64,000 nucleotides of DNA from Fusicatenibacter saccharivorans (GTDB taxonomy: Bacteria; Bacillota; Clostridia; Lachnospirales; Lachnospiraceae): NCBI RefSeq assembly GCF_027667425.1, contig NZ_JAQEGR010000011.1, forward strand, positions 1 through 64,000. The letters run 5' to 3'. The translations under genes were made by a program, and so were the position numbers. Below the pieces are notes generated by a model, which saw only the letters and a list, made by a program, of their open reading frames with translations, searched no databases and was not told the DNA's origin. Each line of letters starts with the position of its first letter. The first letter of the stretch is position 1. Positions 50,932 through 59,609 of the stretch are shown here, piece after piece.

Positions 50932-53121
50932 TTAGTCTACTGCAACAAAGTGATACAGTCTGCTGACGAAATCACCCCAGAAATCTTTCATCCGGAAACC
51001 GGCATTCATCAGCATCTCGCCGCTGTAAACCTCATCGGTTCCCTCCAGACGATATTTTTTCGCCGGATCAAAGCCGCGCAGGCGAACCTTGCGGGACGGC
51101 ATATTTGCCTGTGCCAGCACCTGTACGTAGGTCACAAGCACTTCGCTTTTATCCTCCGATGCTACTGCCCAGCAGTCGGATCTGTGGTTTTCACGGCTGG
51201 AAAGAATACGGTAATACTCTCCCTCGCGGATCAGTTCATGATATTTGTGATACATTGCGGTCTGCTCCGGAATCAGCTTTCTCTCTTCTTCCGGCAGTTT
51301 TGTGATATCAAGCTCATAGCCGAACGTTCCGGCCAGTGCCACATGGCCTCTCGTTGTAAACGGAGTTACACGGCCAACCGTGTGGTTCGGGCATACGCTG
51401 ACGTGTGCACCCATTGAGCAGAGCGGGTAAATGAGGGCTGTTCCCTCCTGGATTTCCAGACGCTCAATCGCATCGGTGTCGTCGGAGCACCAGATCTGCG
51501 GGCTGTAGTAAAGCATTCCAGGATCGAAACGTGCACCGCCGCCGGAGCAGTTCTCCAGAAGCAGATCCGGGAACTCCTGTACCAGACGCTCCTGCATCGC
51601 ATACATACCGAGCACGTAGCGGTGGAACAGCTCCTGCTGGGAATCTTTGTCCAGGTAGGTGCTTCCCAGGTCGCTTAACTGACGGTTCATATCCCATTTC
51701 ACGTATTTGATGTTTGCACTGCGCAGGATTTTTGCCACACATTCATACGCATAATCCTGCACTTCCGGGCGGGAGAGATCCAGCACGTACTGGCAGCGGA
51801 TCTCAGTCGCTTCTCTTCCCGGAATCTGAATCGCCCATTCCGGGTGCTCTCTGTAGAGATCAGAGTCCGGGGAGATCATCTCCGGCTCGAACCAGATACC
51901 GAATTCAAGACCGATTTCATTCACTTTGTCAACCAGATTTTTCAGGCCGCCTTTGATCTTCTCTTCGTTGACAACCCAGTCACCGAGGGAAGAATCGTCT
52001 TTATTTCGTTTTCCGAACCAGCCGTCATCCATAACAAGCATCTCGATGCCGTCTTTTTTTGCCTCTCTTGCGATATCGAGGAGTTTATCGGTATCAAAAT
52101 CAAAGTAAGTTGCTTCCCAGTTGTTAATCAGAATCGGGCGTTTTTTGTGGTTGTACGGGCTGCGGATCATATGTCTGCGATAAAATGCATGGTAGGAACG
52201 CGTCATTTTGCCAAGTCCCTCGGCAGAGTAGACCATAACAACCTCCGGCGCCTGGAATTCATCGCCGGCTTTTAAATTCCAGCAGAACTCCTCCTGGTTG
52301 ATACCCATCACCATACGCACGGTGTCGAACTGGCATCGTTCCACCTGACCGATGAAGTTTCCGGAATATACGAAATGCATTGCGTAAACCTCGCCGCGCT
52401 CCTGATCCGTTCCCGGTGTTACCATTGCCACGAACGGATGCTCCTGATGGCTGGACTCGCCTCTTCCGGAGGAAACGAGCTGTTTTCCGTAACGGAGCGC
52501 ACCCTGCTGGATGTGGCGTTCTCTTCCCCAGGATCCATGAAGAGAAAGCATCTCAAAGTCTTCGTTGTCCATATCGAGGCAGGCACTGTAGATTTTCTCT
52601 ACCTTCAGCGCTTCACTGCCTTCATTTTTCACGCGGACACTTCGGGTGATAACGTTTTCTTTTGTAAAAACAGAGTAGGAAAGGATAACAACAAGATCAA
52701 GAACAGGATCTTTGCAGGTGATTTCCAGAGTTTCTACTTCGTCCTCGGTTCCAAAAGAAGCCGGAAGACCGGTCAGCGGGCGTTTTCCTTTGAAAATTTC
52801 ATAGGAATCAAAGAAAATCTCACATCCCATACGGCCCTGTGCATTTCTTATATTCAGACAGCTCTCACGGTAATCGCCGACTCCTCCGGTCGGGTATTCC
52901 ATTGGAAAACGGTCGAGGAACGAAGATTTCTCTCTCTTATTGACGGACGGGGTGAACGGCGGCTCATCCATGCGGAGCGGATACAGATCCGGCTCTCCGT
53001 GCAGAAGGGGTCCGTAGTAAACATGTCCGACGTAGCCTTCCGGGCTCAGGCCGATCACATACGTCGTATTCTCTGTATTTAACTGAAAAAGCTTTTTCTC
53101 ATCATAATATAAAATCGCCAT
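50932..53121 (-). CDS. GH36 alpha-galactosidase
   Basis: Removes alpha-1,6-galactose from galactomannan oligosaccharides or raffinose-type sugars. No signal peptide is seen, so it is cytoplasmic. The 729-residue protein has an N-terminal beta-sandwich, then the barrel with MLVMDDGWFGKRN, GIWFEPEMISPDSDL, the nucleophile block YVKWDMNR, the acid-base block CSDDTDAIERL and ENCSGGGARFD. Length is normal for family 36. AAGGAGA precedes the ATG. It forms a unit with the LacI-type gene. Confidence 0.95.
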   Translation of the reverse strand: MAILYYDEKKLFQLNTENTTYVIGLSPEGYVGHVYYGPLLHGEPDLYPLRMDEPPFTPSVNKREKSSFLDRFPMEYPTGGVGDYRESCLNIRNAQGRMGCEIFFDSYEIFKGKRPLTGLPASFGTEDEVETLEITCKDPVLDLVVILSYSVFTKENVITRSVRVKNEGSEALKVEKIYSACLDMDNEDFEMLSLHGSWGRERHIQQGALRYGKQLVSSGRGESSHQEHPFVAMVTPGTDQERGEVYAMHFVYSGNFIGQVERCQFDTVRMVMGINQEEFCWNLKAGDEFQAPEVVMVYSAEGLGKMTRSYHAFYRRHMIRSPYNHKKRPILINNWEATYFDFDTDKLLDIAREAKKDGIEMLVMDDGWFGKRNKDDSSLGDWVVNEEKIKGGLKNLVDKVNEIGLEFGIWFEPEMISPDSDLYREHPEWAIQIPGREATEIRCQYVLDLSRPEVQDYAYECVAKILRSANIKYVKWDMNRQLSDLGSTYLDKDSQQELFHRYVLGMYAMQERLVQEFPDLLLENCSGGGARFDPGMLYYSPQIWCSDDTDAIERLEIQEGTALIYPLCSMGAHVSVCPNHTVGRVTPFTTRGHVALAGTFGYELDITKLPEEERKLIPEQTAMYHKYHELIREGEYYRILSSRENHRSDCWAVASEDKSEVLVTYVQVLAQANMPSRKVRLRGFDPAKKYRLEGTDEVYSGEMLMNAGFRMKDFWGDFVSRLYHFVAVD

Positions 53122-53171
53122 TTTCTTCTCCTTATTTCAGGTAAGCTTGATCCGCCGGGCCGATTTTTGTA

Positions 53172-53209
53172 CAAAAAGACCTCACCCGCCGGGCTGAGGC
53201 CTTTTTTTG
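53172..53209 (-). terminator. Terminator after phosphohexomutase gene
   Basis: On the minus strand, AAAAAAAGGCCTCA (53208-53195) pairs with TGAGGTCTTTTT (53184-53173), giving a long stem with a GC loop, then T. Confidence 0.7.
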
Positions 53210-53228
53210 TTTCTATATCACACAGCGT

Positions 53229-54947
53229 TTAAGCAGTTACCATTGCATTTTTTAATTTTTCCAGTTTCTCGGCTGCATCTTCAAGGGATGTGCCTTTTAC
53301 GCCGAAATAGAATTTGATCTTCGGCTCAGTACCGGATGGGCGCACACAGCACCATGCGTTGTTTTCCAGCTCATAGTAAAGAACGTTGGAGGACGGAAGT
53401 CCGGTCGCGCTCTTCTCTCCGCTTACGAGATCCTGGCGTACATCTGCTTTGTAATCGCGTACGGCAAGAACCTGGAAACCGCCCAGCTCTTTTGGCGGGT
53501 TCTCACGGAAGTTGGTCATCATGGTCTGGATCTCTTTTGCACCGTCGATACCTTTTAAGGTCATCGTTGCAAGACCCTCTTTGTAGTAGCCGTACTCCTC
53601 GTACATATCCACCATGGCATCCCACAGTGTTTTGCCCTGCTGTTTGTAGTATGCAGCAACCTCGCAGAGCATCATAACTGCCACGCAGGCATCTTTATCT
53701 CTTGCATATGTTCCGGCCAGGCAGCCATAGCTCTCTTCCAGACCAAATACATAATTGTGTGCACCGCTCTGCTCAAAAAATTTGATCTGCTCGCCGATGT
53801 ATTTGAATCCGGTCAGAACCTCGATCAGTGCCACGTTATAAGCTTTTGCGATTGCTTTTGCCATATCGGTCGTAACAATCGTCTCAACGAGTGCCGGGTT
53901 CTCCGGCATGGTTCCGTTCTTGGTGCGCTCACGCAGAATATACTCTGCGATCAGCATACCGGACATGTTTCCGGTGAAGCTTACGTACTCGCCGGTCTTG
54001 CTGTCTTTTGCATAAACGCCGAGACGATCTGCATCAGGGTCGGTTGCAAGGATGATGTCAGCGTCTACTTCTTTTGCCAGTTTCAGCGCCAGTGTCCATG
54101 CTTTCTCGTCTTCCGGGTTCGGGTAAGCCACCGTCGGGAAGTTTCCGTCCGGCACTTTCTGCTCTTTTACAACGTAAACCTGATTAAAGCCAAGCTCGCG
54201 CAGAACGCGGCGTACCGGCACATTTCCGGTTCCGTGAAGCGGTGTGTAGACGATCTTCATATCTTTTGCCGCATCTTTGATGATTTCCGGATGAATGCTC
54301 TGCTCTTTTAATTTTGCAACGTAACGGTCATCAAAATCGGTTCCGATGACCTGGAACAGGCCTTCTGCTCTTGCATCATCTTCTTCCATCGTTTTAACGG
54401 CAGAAAACTCGGTTACTTTTGCTACCTCTGCGAGAATGTTTTTGTCGTGCGGCGGTGTAATCTGTGCGCCGTCCTCCCAGTATACTTTGTATCCGTTGTA
54501 CTCTCTCGGGTTGTGGCTTGCGGTAATGACGATACCGGAAATGCAGCCGAATTCACGGACAGCAAAAGAAAGCTCCGGTGTCGGGCGCAGGGACTCGAAC
54601 AGATACGTTTTGATTCCGTTTGCATTCAGGCAGAGTGCTGCTTCGCGTGCGAATTCCGGAGACATTCTTCTGGAATCGTGTGCGATGGCTACGCCTTTTT
54701 CCTGTCCGTTCTGGGAAATGATGTAGTTGGCAAGGCCCTGGGTTGCCTGGCGTACGGTGTAGATGTTCATGCGGTTGGTACCCGCTCCGATGACACCGCG
54801 GAGTCCGCCGGTACCGAACTCAAGCTGACGGTAGAAACGGTCTTCGATTTCTGCCTCATTTCCTTCGAGTGCTTTCAGCTCTTCTCTGGATGCCTCATCA
54901 AAATATGGATCATTGCACCATTTTTCATATACTTCTCTGTAACTCAT
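53229..54947 (-). CDS. Phosphoglucomutase/phosphomannomutase
   Basis: Interconverts hexose-1-phosphates and hexose-6-phosphates, here suited to mannose-1-phosphate released by GH130 enzymes. The start at 54947 (MSYREVYEKW) follows GGGAGGAT. An upstream in-frame reading crosses the promoter. The 572 residues show LEFGTGGLRGVIGAGTNRMN, the phosphoserine loop GIVITASHNPREYNGYKVYW, metal-binding DPDADRLGVYA, GLEESYGCL and the C-terminal phosphate loop RPSGTEPKIKFYFGV. The gene is monocistronic, between its own promoter and terminator. Confidence 0.94.
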   Translation of the reverse strand: MSYREVYEKWCNDPYFDEASREELKALEGNEAEIEDRFYRQLEFGTGGLRGVIGAGTNRMNIYTVRQATQGLANYIISQNGQEKGVAIAHDSRRMSPEFAREAALCLNANGIKTYLFESLRPTPELSFAVREFGCISGIVITASHNPREYNGYKVYWEDGAQITPPHDKNILAEVAKVTEFSAVKTMEEDDARAEGLFQVIGTDFDDRYVAKLKEQSIHPEIIKDAAKDMKIVYTPLHGTGNVPVRRVLRELGFNQVYVVKEQKVPDGNFPTVAYPNPEDEKAWTLALKLAKEVDADIILATDPDADRLGVYAKDSKTGEYVSFTGNMSGMLIAEYILRERTKNGTMPENPALVETIVTTDMAKAIAKAYNVALIEVLTGFKYIGEQIKFFEQSGAHNYVFGLEESYGCLAGTYARDKDACVAVMMLCEVAAYYKQQGKTLWDAMVDMYEEYGYYKEGLATMTLKGIDGAKEIQTMMTNFRENPPKELGGFQVLAVRDYKADVRQDLVSGEKSATGLPSSNVLYYELENNAWCCVRPSGTEPKIKFYFGVKGTSLEDAAEKLEKLKNAMVTA

Positions 54948-54988
54948 GTTTGTTATCCTCCCTGTCTGTTGTACTTTATTTAACTTAA

Positions 54989-55062
54989 GACAGCAGACTT
55001 TTTCTGGATTTAAGCTCGTTTCATCACAGCTTAAAGTTACCATTTGTTTAGTCTGCTGTCAA
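54989..55062 (-). promoter_or_regulatory. Promoter of phosphohexomutase gene with nested inverted repeats
   Basis: TTGACA (55062-55057), 17-bp spacer, TAACTT (55039-55034). An outer inverted repeat GACAGCAGACT/AGTCTGCTGTC (54989-54999 and 55050-55060) spans the promoter. An inner one TTTAAGCT/AGCTTAAA (55009-55016 and 55028-55035) overlaps the start region. Both look like regulator sites. The binding protein is unknown. Confidence 0.55.
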
Positions 55063-55114
55063 CTTAAAAATTAATTTATTTTTTCTAATTCTCTTGGTTC
55101 CTGATAAAGCTCTT

Positions 55115-55465
55115 TTAGATCACTGAGAACCTGTACTTTTCCTTTGCGGTCTGCGGTGCTCCAGGCTTTTCGTCAGTTCCATGACAGCCTTCATATAGCA
55201 GGCATGATCCTCTCTTAACCGGCCATACCTTCCGCAGCGTTCCGCGCAGACGGTACATCATATTTTTCAGTGCTCCGTACGGATTTTCACTCTCCTCATC
55301 CGTCCAGAGTGCTTCGGTTAACTGTTCCAGTGTTACGATGTGGTTTTTGTTGCAGATCATATAAACCAGCAGCTTTGTGATCATCGGGGAATGAATCGCT
55401 TCCTCGTTGAGGCAGCGTGTTTCATCGTACATGCGGAATCTTCCAAGCAGCTGTACGCGAATCAT
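55115..55465 (-). CDS. Short winged-helix (SARP/OmpR-like) DNA-binding protein
   Basis: The 116-residue product starts MIRVQLLGRFRMYDETRC and has the winged-helix pattern of BTAD/SARP regulators (ITKLLVYMICNKNHIVTLEQ, LTEALWTDEESENPYGALKN, MMYRLRGTLRKVWP). It stops soon after, with an atypical C-terminus (KPGAPQTAKEKYRFSVI). Its ATG overlaps the stop of the larger regulator upstream by 4 bp. Other frames beyond KVWP also read plausibly, so the C-terminus may be frameshifted and the gene truncated. The role is probably regulatory, alongside its neighbour. Confidence 0.65.
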   Translation of the reverse strand: MIRVQLLGRFRMYDETRCLNEEAIHSPMITKLLVYMICNKNHIVTLEQLTEALWTDEESENPYGALKNMMYRLRGTLRKVWPVKRGSCLLYEGCHGTDEKPGAPQTAKEKYRFSVI

Positions 55466-56721
55466 AAAACATCGTCTCCTTCTAAGAACTCAAGCTCTTT
55501 TTCGATCTGAATTGCCGGCAGTGCACTGTATTTCAGATTCTTTGCCCAGCCTTTTTTCTCCTCGGAGAAGCGCTCGCTGATTCTCTTGTAGACGAGTTCG
55601 CATCCTCTCTGGCTGCCGCCCTGCAGCAGAATCACATACTGGGACGGGCTGTATTTTGCAAAAAAATCGGAATGACGCAGGCTGCGTTTCATTACCTCAA
55701 GCAGCTTTTCGGACATACGGTCAAGGCGCGGACCGCCTTTTGCCGGGTAACCTTTTCCGTCTGTAATGGTGCACAGCATCAGCCACGGCATCTGTCCGTT
55801 CAGCTCGGACATACGGTAAACAAGTCGGTAGCAGTCACGGAATCCGGCGAGGGAACAGAAGAATGCTCCGCCCTTTTCTCCCGGGCTCTCCTGAAGATCT
55901 GCCTGTACCTCTTCGATCACGCGGTGTCTGCTGCCCATGCGGCTTCCCAGATAGCGGTACTGCTCCACCAGTTTCTCGCTCGGTGTAACGCCAAGCTCTT
56001 CAAAGTAATGTTTCGAGGTCTGCTCGTACAGTTTCATGGCCTCTTTGTATCTCTCCAGGCCGATCAGCGCCTGCATCTGGACTGCCTGCCACTCGTCGAA
56101 CGGATACAGTTCGGAAGCAACAGAAGTCAGTTTCTGCAGCTCATCGAACTCCTCGTTTTTCAGAAGATACTCACTTACTTCTTTCAGTGCATCGGAATAT
56201 ACTTTTTTCAGCTGCGCGCGCTCCGCCTGTACCCACTCTTCCTCGCCGAAATCTGCAAGGAACTCTCCGGTGTACAGCTCCAGTGCTTCGATCATCTGAT
56301 CCATGCGCGCTTTCTCGTCCGTCTCTTTTCCTGCTTCCAGGATCTTATTTTTGATATCAATCGCATCTACCTCGACCGGCATCGGGCTGGTCCAGTGGTA
56401 AACGCCTTTCTGTGTATAAATGTACTCAAACTGCGGAAGTCCTGCCTCGACAAGGCTTCTTTTCAGGCGATGTACGCCGACACGCAGGCTGTTTGCCGCG
56501 TCCGCCACATCTTCTCTTCCGTATGTGCTCTCCAACAGTCTTCCTCTGGAAATTCCATTGTCCTTGTTATAGAGGAAAATCTGCAGAAGTCTCATCGATT
56601 TTGTTGCCATTGTTTTCCGGAAGGAAATCGGCTGGTCGCCGTACTCCAGGAAAAAACTTCCCATCATGTGTACTTTTAAAAGCGGTAACTGTTCTGTTTG
56701 GTTTTTCATTTCTTCGTTCAT
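55462..56721 (-). CDS. BTAD/SARP-type regulator with degenerate GGDEF-like domain
   Basis: The 419-residue protein has a winged-helix domain (residues 14-110, VHMMGSFFLEYGDQPISFRK, NSLRVGVHRLKRSL) and a bacterial transcriptional activation (TPR-like) domain about 110-270 (ALELYTGEFLADFGEEEWV, RYKEAMKLYEQTSKHYFEEL). The C-terminal 130 residues have a diguanylate-cyclase-like trace (MKRSLRHSDFFAKYSPSQYVILLQGG) without the GGDEF signature. It is followed by the short winged-helix gene (4-bp overlap). Target genes are unknown. It lies directly upstream of the mannan gene block. Confidence 0.78.
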   Translation of the reverse strand: MNEEMKNQTEQLPLLKVHMMGSFFLEYGDQPISFRKTMATKSMRLLQIFLYNKDNGISRGRLLESTYGREDVADAANSLRVGVHRLKRSLVEAGLPQFEYIYTQKGVYHWTSPMPVEVDAIDIKNKILEAGKETDEKARMDQMIEALELYTGEFLADFGEEEWVQAERAQLKKVYSDALKEVSEYLLKNEEFDELQKLTSVASELYPFDEWQAVQMQALIGLERYKEAMKLYEQTSKHYFEELGVTPSEKLVEQYRYLGSRMGSRHRVIEEVQADLQESPGEKGGAFFCSLAGFRDCYRLVYRMSELNGQMPWLMLCTITDGKGYPAKGGPRLDRMSEKLLEVMKRSLRHSDFFAKYSPSQYVILLQGGSQRGCELVYKRISERFSEEKKGWAKNLKYSALPAIQIEKELEFLEGDDVL

Positions 56722-56976
56722 ACTAACTCCTGTATTGCCTGTTGTGCTCTAATCTCTGTGGTCGGTTGCGCTGCGCTCCGCAATCGGCTGCGGTAACGGG
56801 CCGGCGGTTCCCTGTTCGTTCATTTCAAAAACAATTACGGACGCCGGATTTCTGTTTTCTATTTTACATCATTTTAATCAAAAATCCTACTATAAAATGT
56901 ATAAAATATTAACTTTAACACCGAAAAATTCCTGCTTTTTCTTCTTTTGTCTTGTTATCTTTTTGTCAATCCCATC

Positions 56977-57615
56977 TCATCCGTAAATTGCCCGCATGAT
57001 TTTAGCCATCAGCCGCCCTGCAGGCGCCGAGAGCACCAGTACTACAGCAAGAGATACCATGCCGCACCCGAGCAGTGCGCGGTTCACAAGTCCCCGTGCT
57101 GAGCAGAATCCGAGGCAGAATCCCTTCTTCCAGGGCCAGAACAGCTTTTCCGGTTTCCGGTTGAAAAAATCGAGCACCAGATGGGACAGAAAGCCCACGG
57201 TAAAATAAGCGGACGCATCCGGGTAGATGATGTCCACGCACGCCGTCAGCAATGCCAGCGCCGCAAATGAATGCATGAAGGAGCGGTGCGGCTGCTGTTT
57301 CCCATAGGCGCAGATCAGCAAAAATGCTGCCGTTCCGGTGAGGAGACGCAGCACGCTGCTGTCGCTTGTGAGGCGGCGGTAAATTCCAAGATTCAGTTTA
57401 TACTCCGCAAGAATTGTGAGCACCGCAACTGCAACTGTTGCCGTAATAATCTTATCGGCATCGCGGTGCGCCTGTGAAGTGCCGACATCAATGTCACTGA
57501 TCAAACCGCCGATCGCGGCAGCCCCGGCACCGGCCACAAGCGCGGGAACCGTCTGCGGCTGTAAAACAGCAAGTGCCGCTGCTGTTCCAATAAAAAAATG
57601 TGTTCTTCCAAGCAT
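56977..57615 (-). CDS. DUF457/YdjM-type membrane-bound metal-dependent hydrolase
   Basis: The start at 57615 (MLGRTHFFIGTAAAL) follows AAAGGAAA. An in-frame extension to 57678 lacks support. The 212-residue protein has four or five hydrophobic segments and the family's metal ligands: GRTHFFIG (His), GGLISDIDVGTSQAHRDADK (Asp cluster), HRSFMHSFAAL and LSHLVLDFFNRK. Members have been linked to LexA and phospholipase-C-like folds, but the natural substrate is not established. The gene stands alone. Confidence 0.8.
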   Translation of the reverse strand: MLGRTHFFIGTAAALAVLQPQTVPALVAGAGAAAIGGLISDIDVGTSQAHRDADKIITATVAVAVLTILAEYKLNLGIYRRLTSDSSVLRLLTGTAAFLLICAYGKQQPHRSFMHSFAALALLTACVDIIYPDASAYFTVGFLSHLVLDFFNRKPEKLFWPWKKGFCLGFCSARGLVNRALLGCGMVSLAVVLVLSAPAGRLMAKIMRAIYG

Positions 57616-57722
57616 TTGTCTGTTTTTTCCTTTCGTAAAATTTCCTTTATCATAGCACATTCCCGCCCTTTTATGCAACCATTTGTTCGATTCTTTTACG
57701 ACCGTATGGTCCTATCAGGATC

Positions 57723-57764
57723 AAAAAAGAACCTCCTGCGACCGTTTATCGCCGCAGGAGGTTC
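57723..57764 (-). terminator. Terminator after amidohydrolase gene
   Basis: Perfect 12-bp stem GAACCTCCTGCG/CGCAGGAGGTTC (57764-57753 and 57740-57729) with six T following on the minus strand. It lies about 110 bp beyond the stop. Confidence 0.75.
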
Positions 57765-57875
57765 TCCTCTGTTTCTGCCTTTATTCCATACTATTTCCAG
57801 GTTATCTTATTTCACGTTTTTCCCTTCATTGTATGAATTTTCATTTGACATTTATCGCTCATTTGAGTTATATCT

Positions 57876-59492
57876 TTATGCTTCATATACCAGTTCACCA
57901 GCAAGATACGTCCGGCACACCGGAATGTCTTTGATCGTGCTCTCATCCACCTCAAACGGATTCTGACCCAGTACGACGAAGTCTGCCATCATGCCTTCTG
58001 CGATCTGGCCTTTCACGTTCTCCTCGAAACTTGCCTCGGCACTGCGGATCGTGTAACTGTCGAGTGCTTCCTGTACGGTGAATTTCTGATCCGGCAGGTA
58101 CGGGCCGACATGGTCGCGCAGCGTTGTTCTTGTGACAGCGCACTGCATGCAGGCGAGGGCATCCGGCAGCTCTACCGGGCAGTCAGTTCCGTTGCTGACG
58201 GAGACGCCGTTATTCATCAGCGTCTTCCAGCTGTAGCTTGTGCTCGCAAGCTCTTTGCCGACGCGCTCCTCTACGATATGGTTATCGTAATCGAGGAAGA
58301 TGCTCTGTGCGTAAACGTGAAGATGCATTTTCGCGATTTTTTCAAGCTGATCGGCTCTTGTGATCTGGCAGTGCACGATGCCGTGGCGGTGATCTTCTCT
58401 CGGGTTTTCAGCAAGGGCTTTTTCATAGGCACTTAACACGCGGTCGAGGCACGCATCACCGATCGTGTGAACTGCAGCCTGCATGCCGTGTGCATTGGCG
58501 TAGCCGATCATCTCATCCATGGTTTCCTGGGTGAATACCGGGATTCCGCAGGTGGACGGGTCGTCTGCGTATGGGCGACTGAGGAATGCTGTTCTCGCAC
58601 CGAGTGCGCCGTCGCCGAGCATTTTCAGCGGGCCGATTTTAAAGCGGTCTGTGCCGATGCCGGTCACATTTCCAGCCTCAACGAAACCTTTTAAGGATTC
58701 CAGATCGGTAAAGTTGCTCTGCTCGTAAACGCGGACGGTCAGCTCGCCGGAATCCTCGAGTTCTTTGTATGCTTCGTTGACGGTCTGCCACGGAACGGCG
58801 CGGTAAACGCAGTAATCATCACTCTGGCTGCTGGTGACGCCGTAGCTGTTCAGGGCTTTGCAGGCGCTGCGGATCATATCTTTGATTTCCTCTTTGCTCG
58901 GCACCGGAATGCTGTCGTAAACCGGTTCCATTGCATTGTCGAAGAATCTTCCGTCCGGCTCACCGTTTTCCATACCGATCTCTCCGCCCTCCGGCTGCGG
59001 GGTATCTGCGGTGACGCCGAGGAGTTCCAGCGCTTTGCTGTTGACTACGAGGCAGTGGCCGCACGCTCTCGTCGCGCAGATCGGAACTTCAGTTGATACG
59101 CGGTCAAGATCGTAGCGGTTCGGCATGCGGTCCACGTCCGTGAAGTAATCCTGATTCCAGCCGCGGCCCATCAGCCATGCGCCGTCTTTTCGCGGATGCT
59201 CTTTCTGGAAGGTGTCGAGGCAGGCGAGCATATCTTCCAGGCTTTCGGTATGTGCGGCAAGCTGCGCTTTCAGCAGGGAGCTTCCGTAATTTAAAAGGTG
59301 CATATGGCTGTCGTTAAAACCGCTGCAGACGAATTTTCCGCCGAGGTCTACAACTTTGTCGCCGGCTGCTGCAAGGGCATCTGCCTCTGCGCTGCTTCCG
59401 GCGAAAACAAATTTGCCGTCTTCTACTGCAAACGCTTCGACAAGCGGCAGTTTTCCGGTGTAGACAGCTCCGTTTTTGTAAATTGTTTTCAT
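57876..59492 (-). CDS. YtcJ-like amidohydrolase (metal-dependent)
   Basis: The 538-residue protein opens with an N-terminal beta-sandwich (MKTIYKNGAVYTGK) and has GFNDSHMHLLNYG with the HxH metal site near residue 83. It continues with MGRGWNQDYF, KIGPLKMLGDGALGARTAFL (carboxylated-Lys region), AVHTIGDACLDRVL, HGIVHCQIT and the C-terminal NGTDCPVE and VKGQIAEGMMADFVVL. The family cleaves amide or carbamate bonds, and the substrate is unknown. It is downstream of the AGCS symporter, with a separating hairpin, so cotranscription is uncertain. Confidence 0.87.
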   Translation of the reverse strand: MKTIYKNGAVYTGKLPLVEAFAVEDGKFVFAGSSAEADALAAAGDKVVDLGGKFVCSGFNDSHMHLLNYGSSLLKAQLAAHTESLEDMLACLDTFQKEHPRKDGAWLMGRGWNQDYFTDVDRMPNRYDLDRVSTEVPICATRACGHCLVVNSKALELLGVTADTPQPEGGEIGMENGEPDGRFFDNAMEPVYDSIPVPSKEEIKDMIRSACKALNSYGVTSSQSDDYCVYRAVPWQTVNEAYKELEDSGELTVRVYEQSNFTDLESLKGFVEAGNVTGIGTDRFKIGPLKMLGDGALGARTAFLSRPYADDPSTCGIPVFTQETMDEMIGYANAHGMQAAVHTIGDACLDRVLSAYEKALAENPREDHRHGIVHCQITRADQLEKIAKMHLHVYAQSIFLDYDNHIVEERVGKELASTSYSWKTLMNNGVSVSNGTDCPVELPDALACMQCAVTRTTLRDHVGPYLPDQKFTVQEALDSYTIRSAEASFEENVKGQIAEGMMADFVVLGQNPFEVDESTIKDIPVCRTYLAGELVYEA

Positions 59493-59563
59493 ATCATTAT
59501 CCTCCTACTGTCATCTAAATTTGATTCTATTCTTTTCTGCCCATTTGCGCAATATACAAATTC

Positions 59564-59588
59564 AGACACGCTATTCTCATGCGTGTCT
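59564..59588 (-). terminator. Stem-loop after AGCS gene
   Basis: AGACACGC-N9-GCGTGTCT perfect 8-bp stem, 22 bp beyond the stop. The following sequence on the minus strand is AT-rich but has no long T run. Confidence 0.4.
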
Positions 59589-59609
59589 GGATTCGCTTTT
59601 GAATATTTT

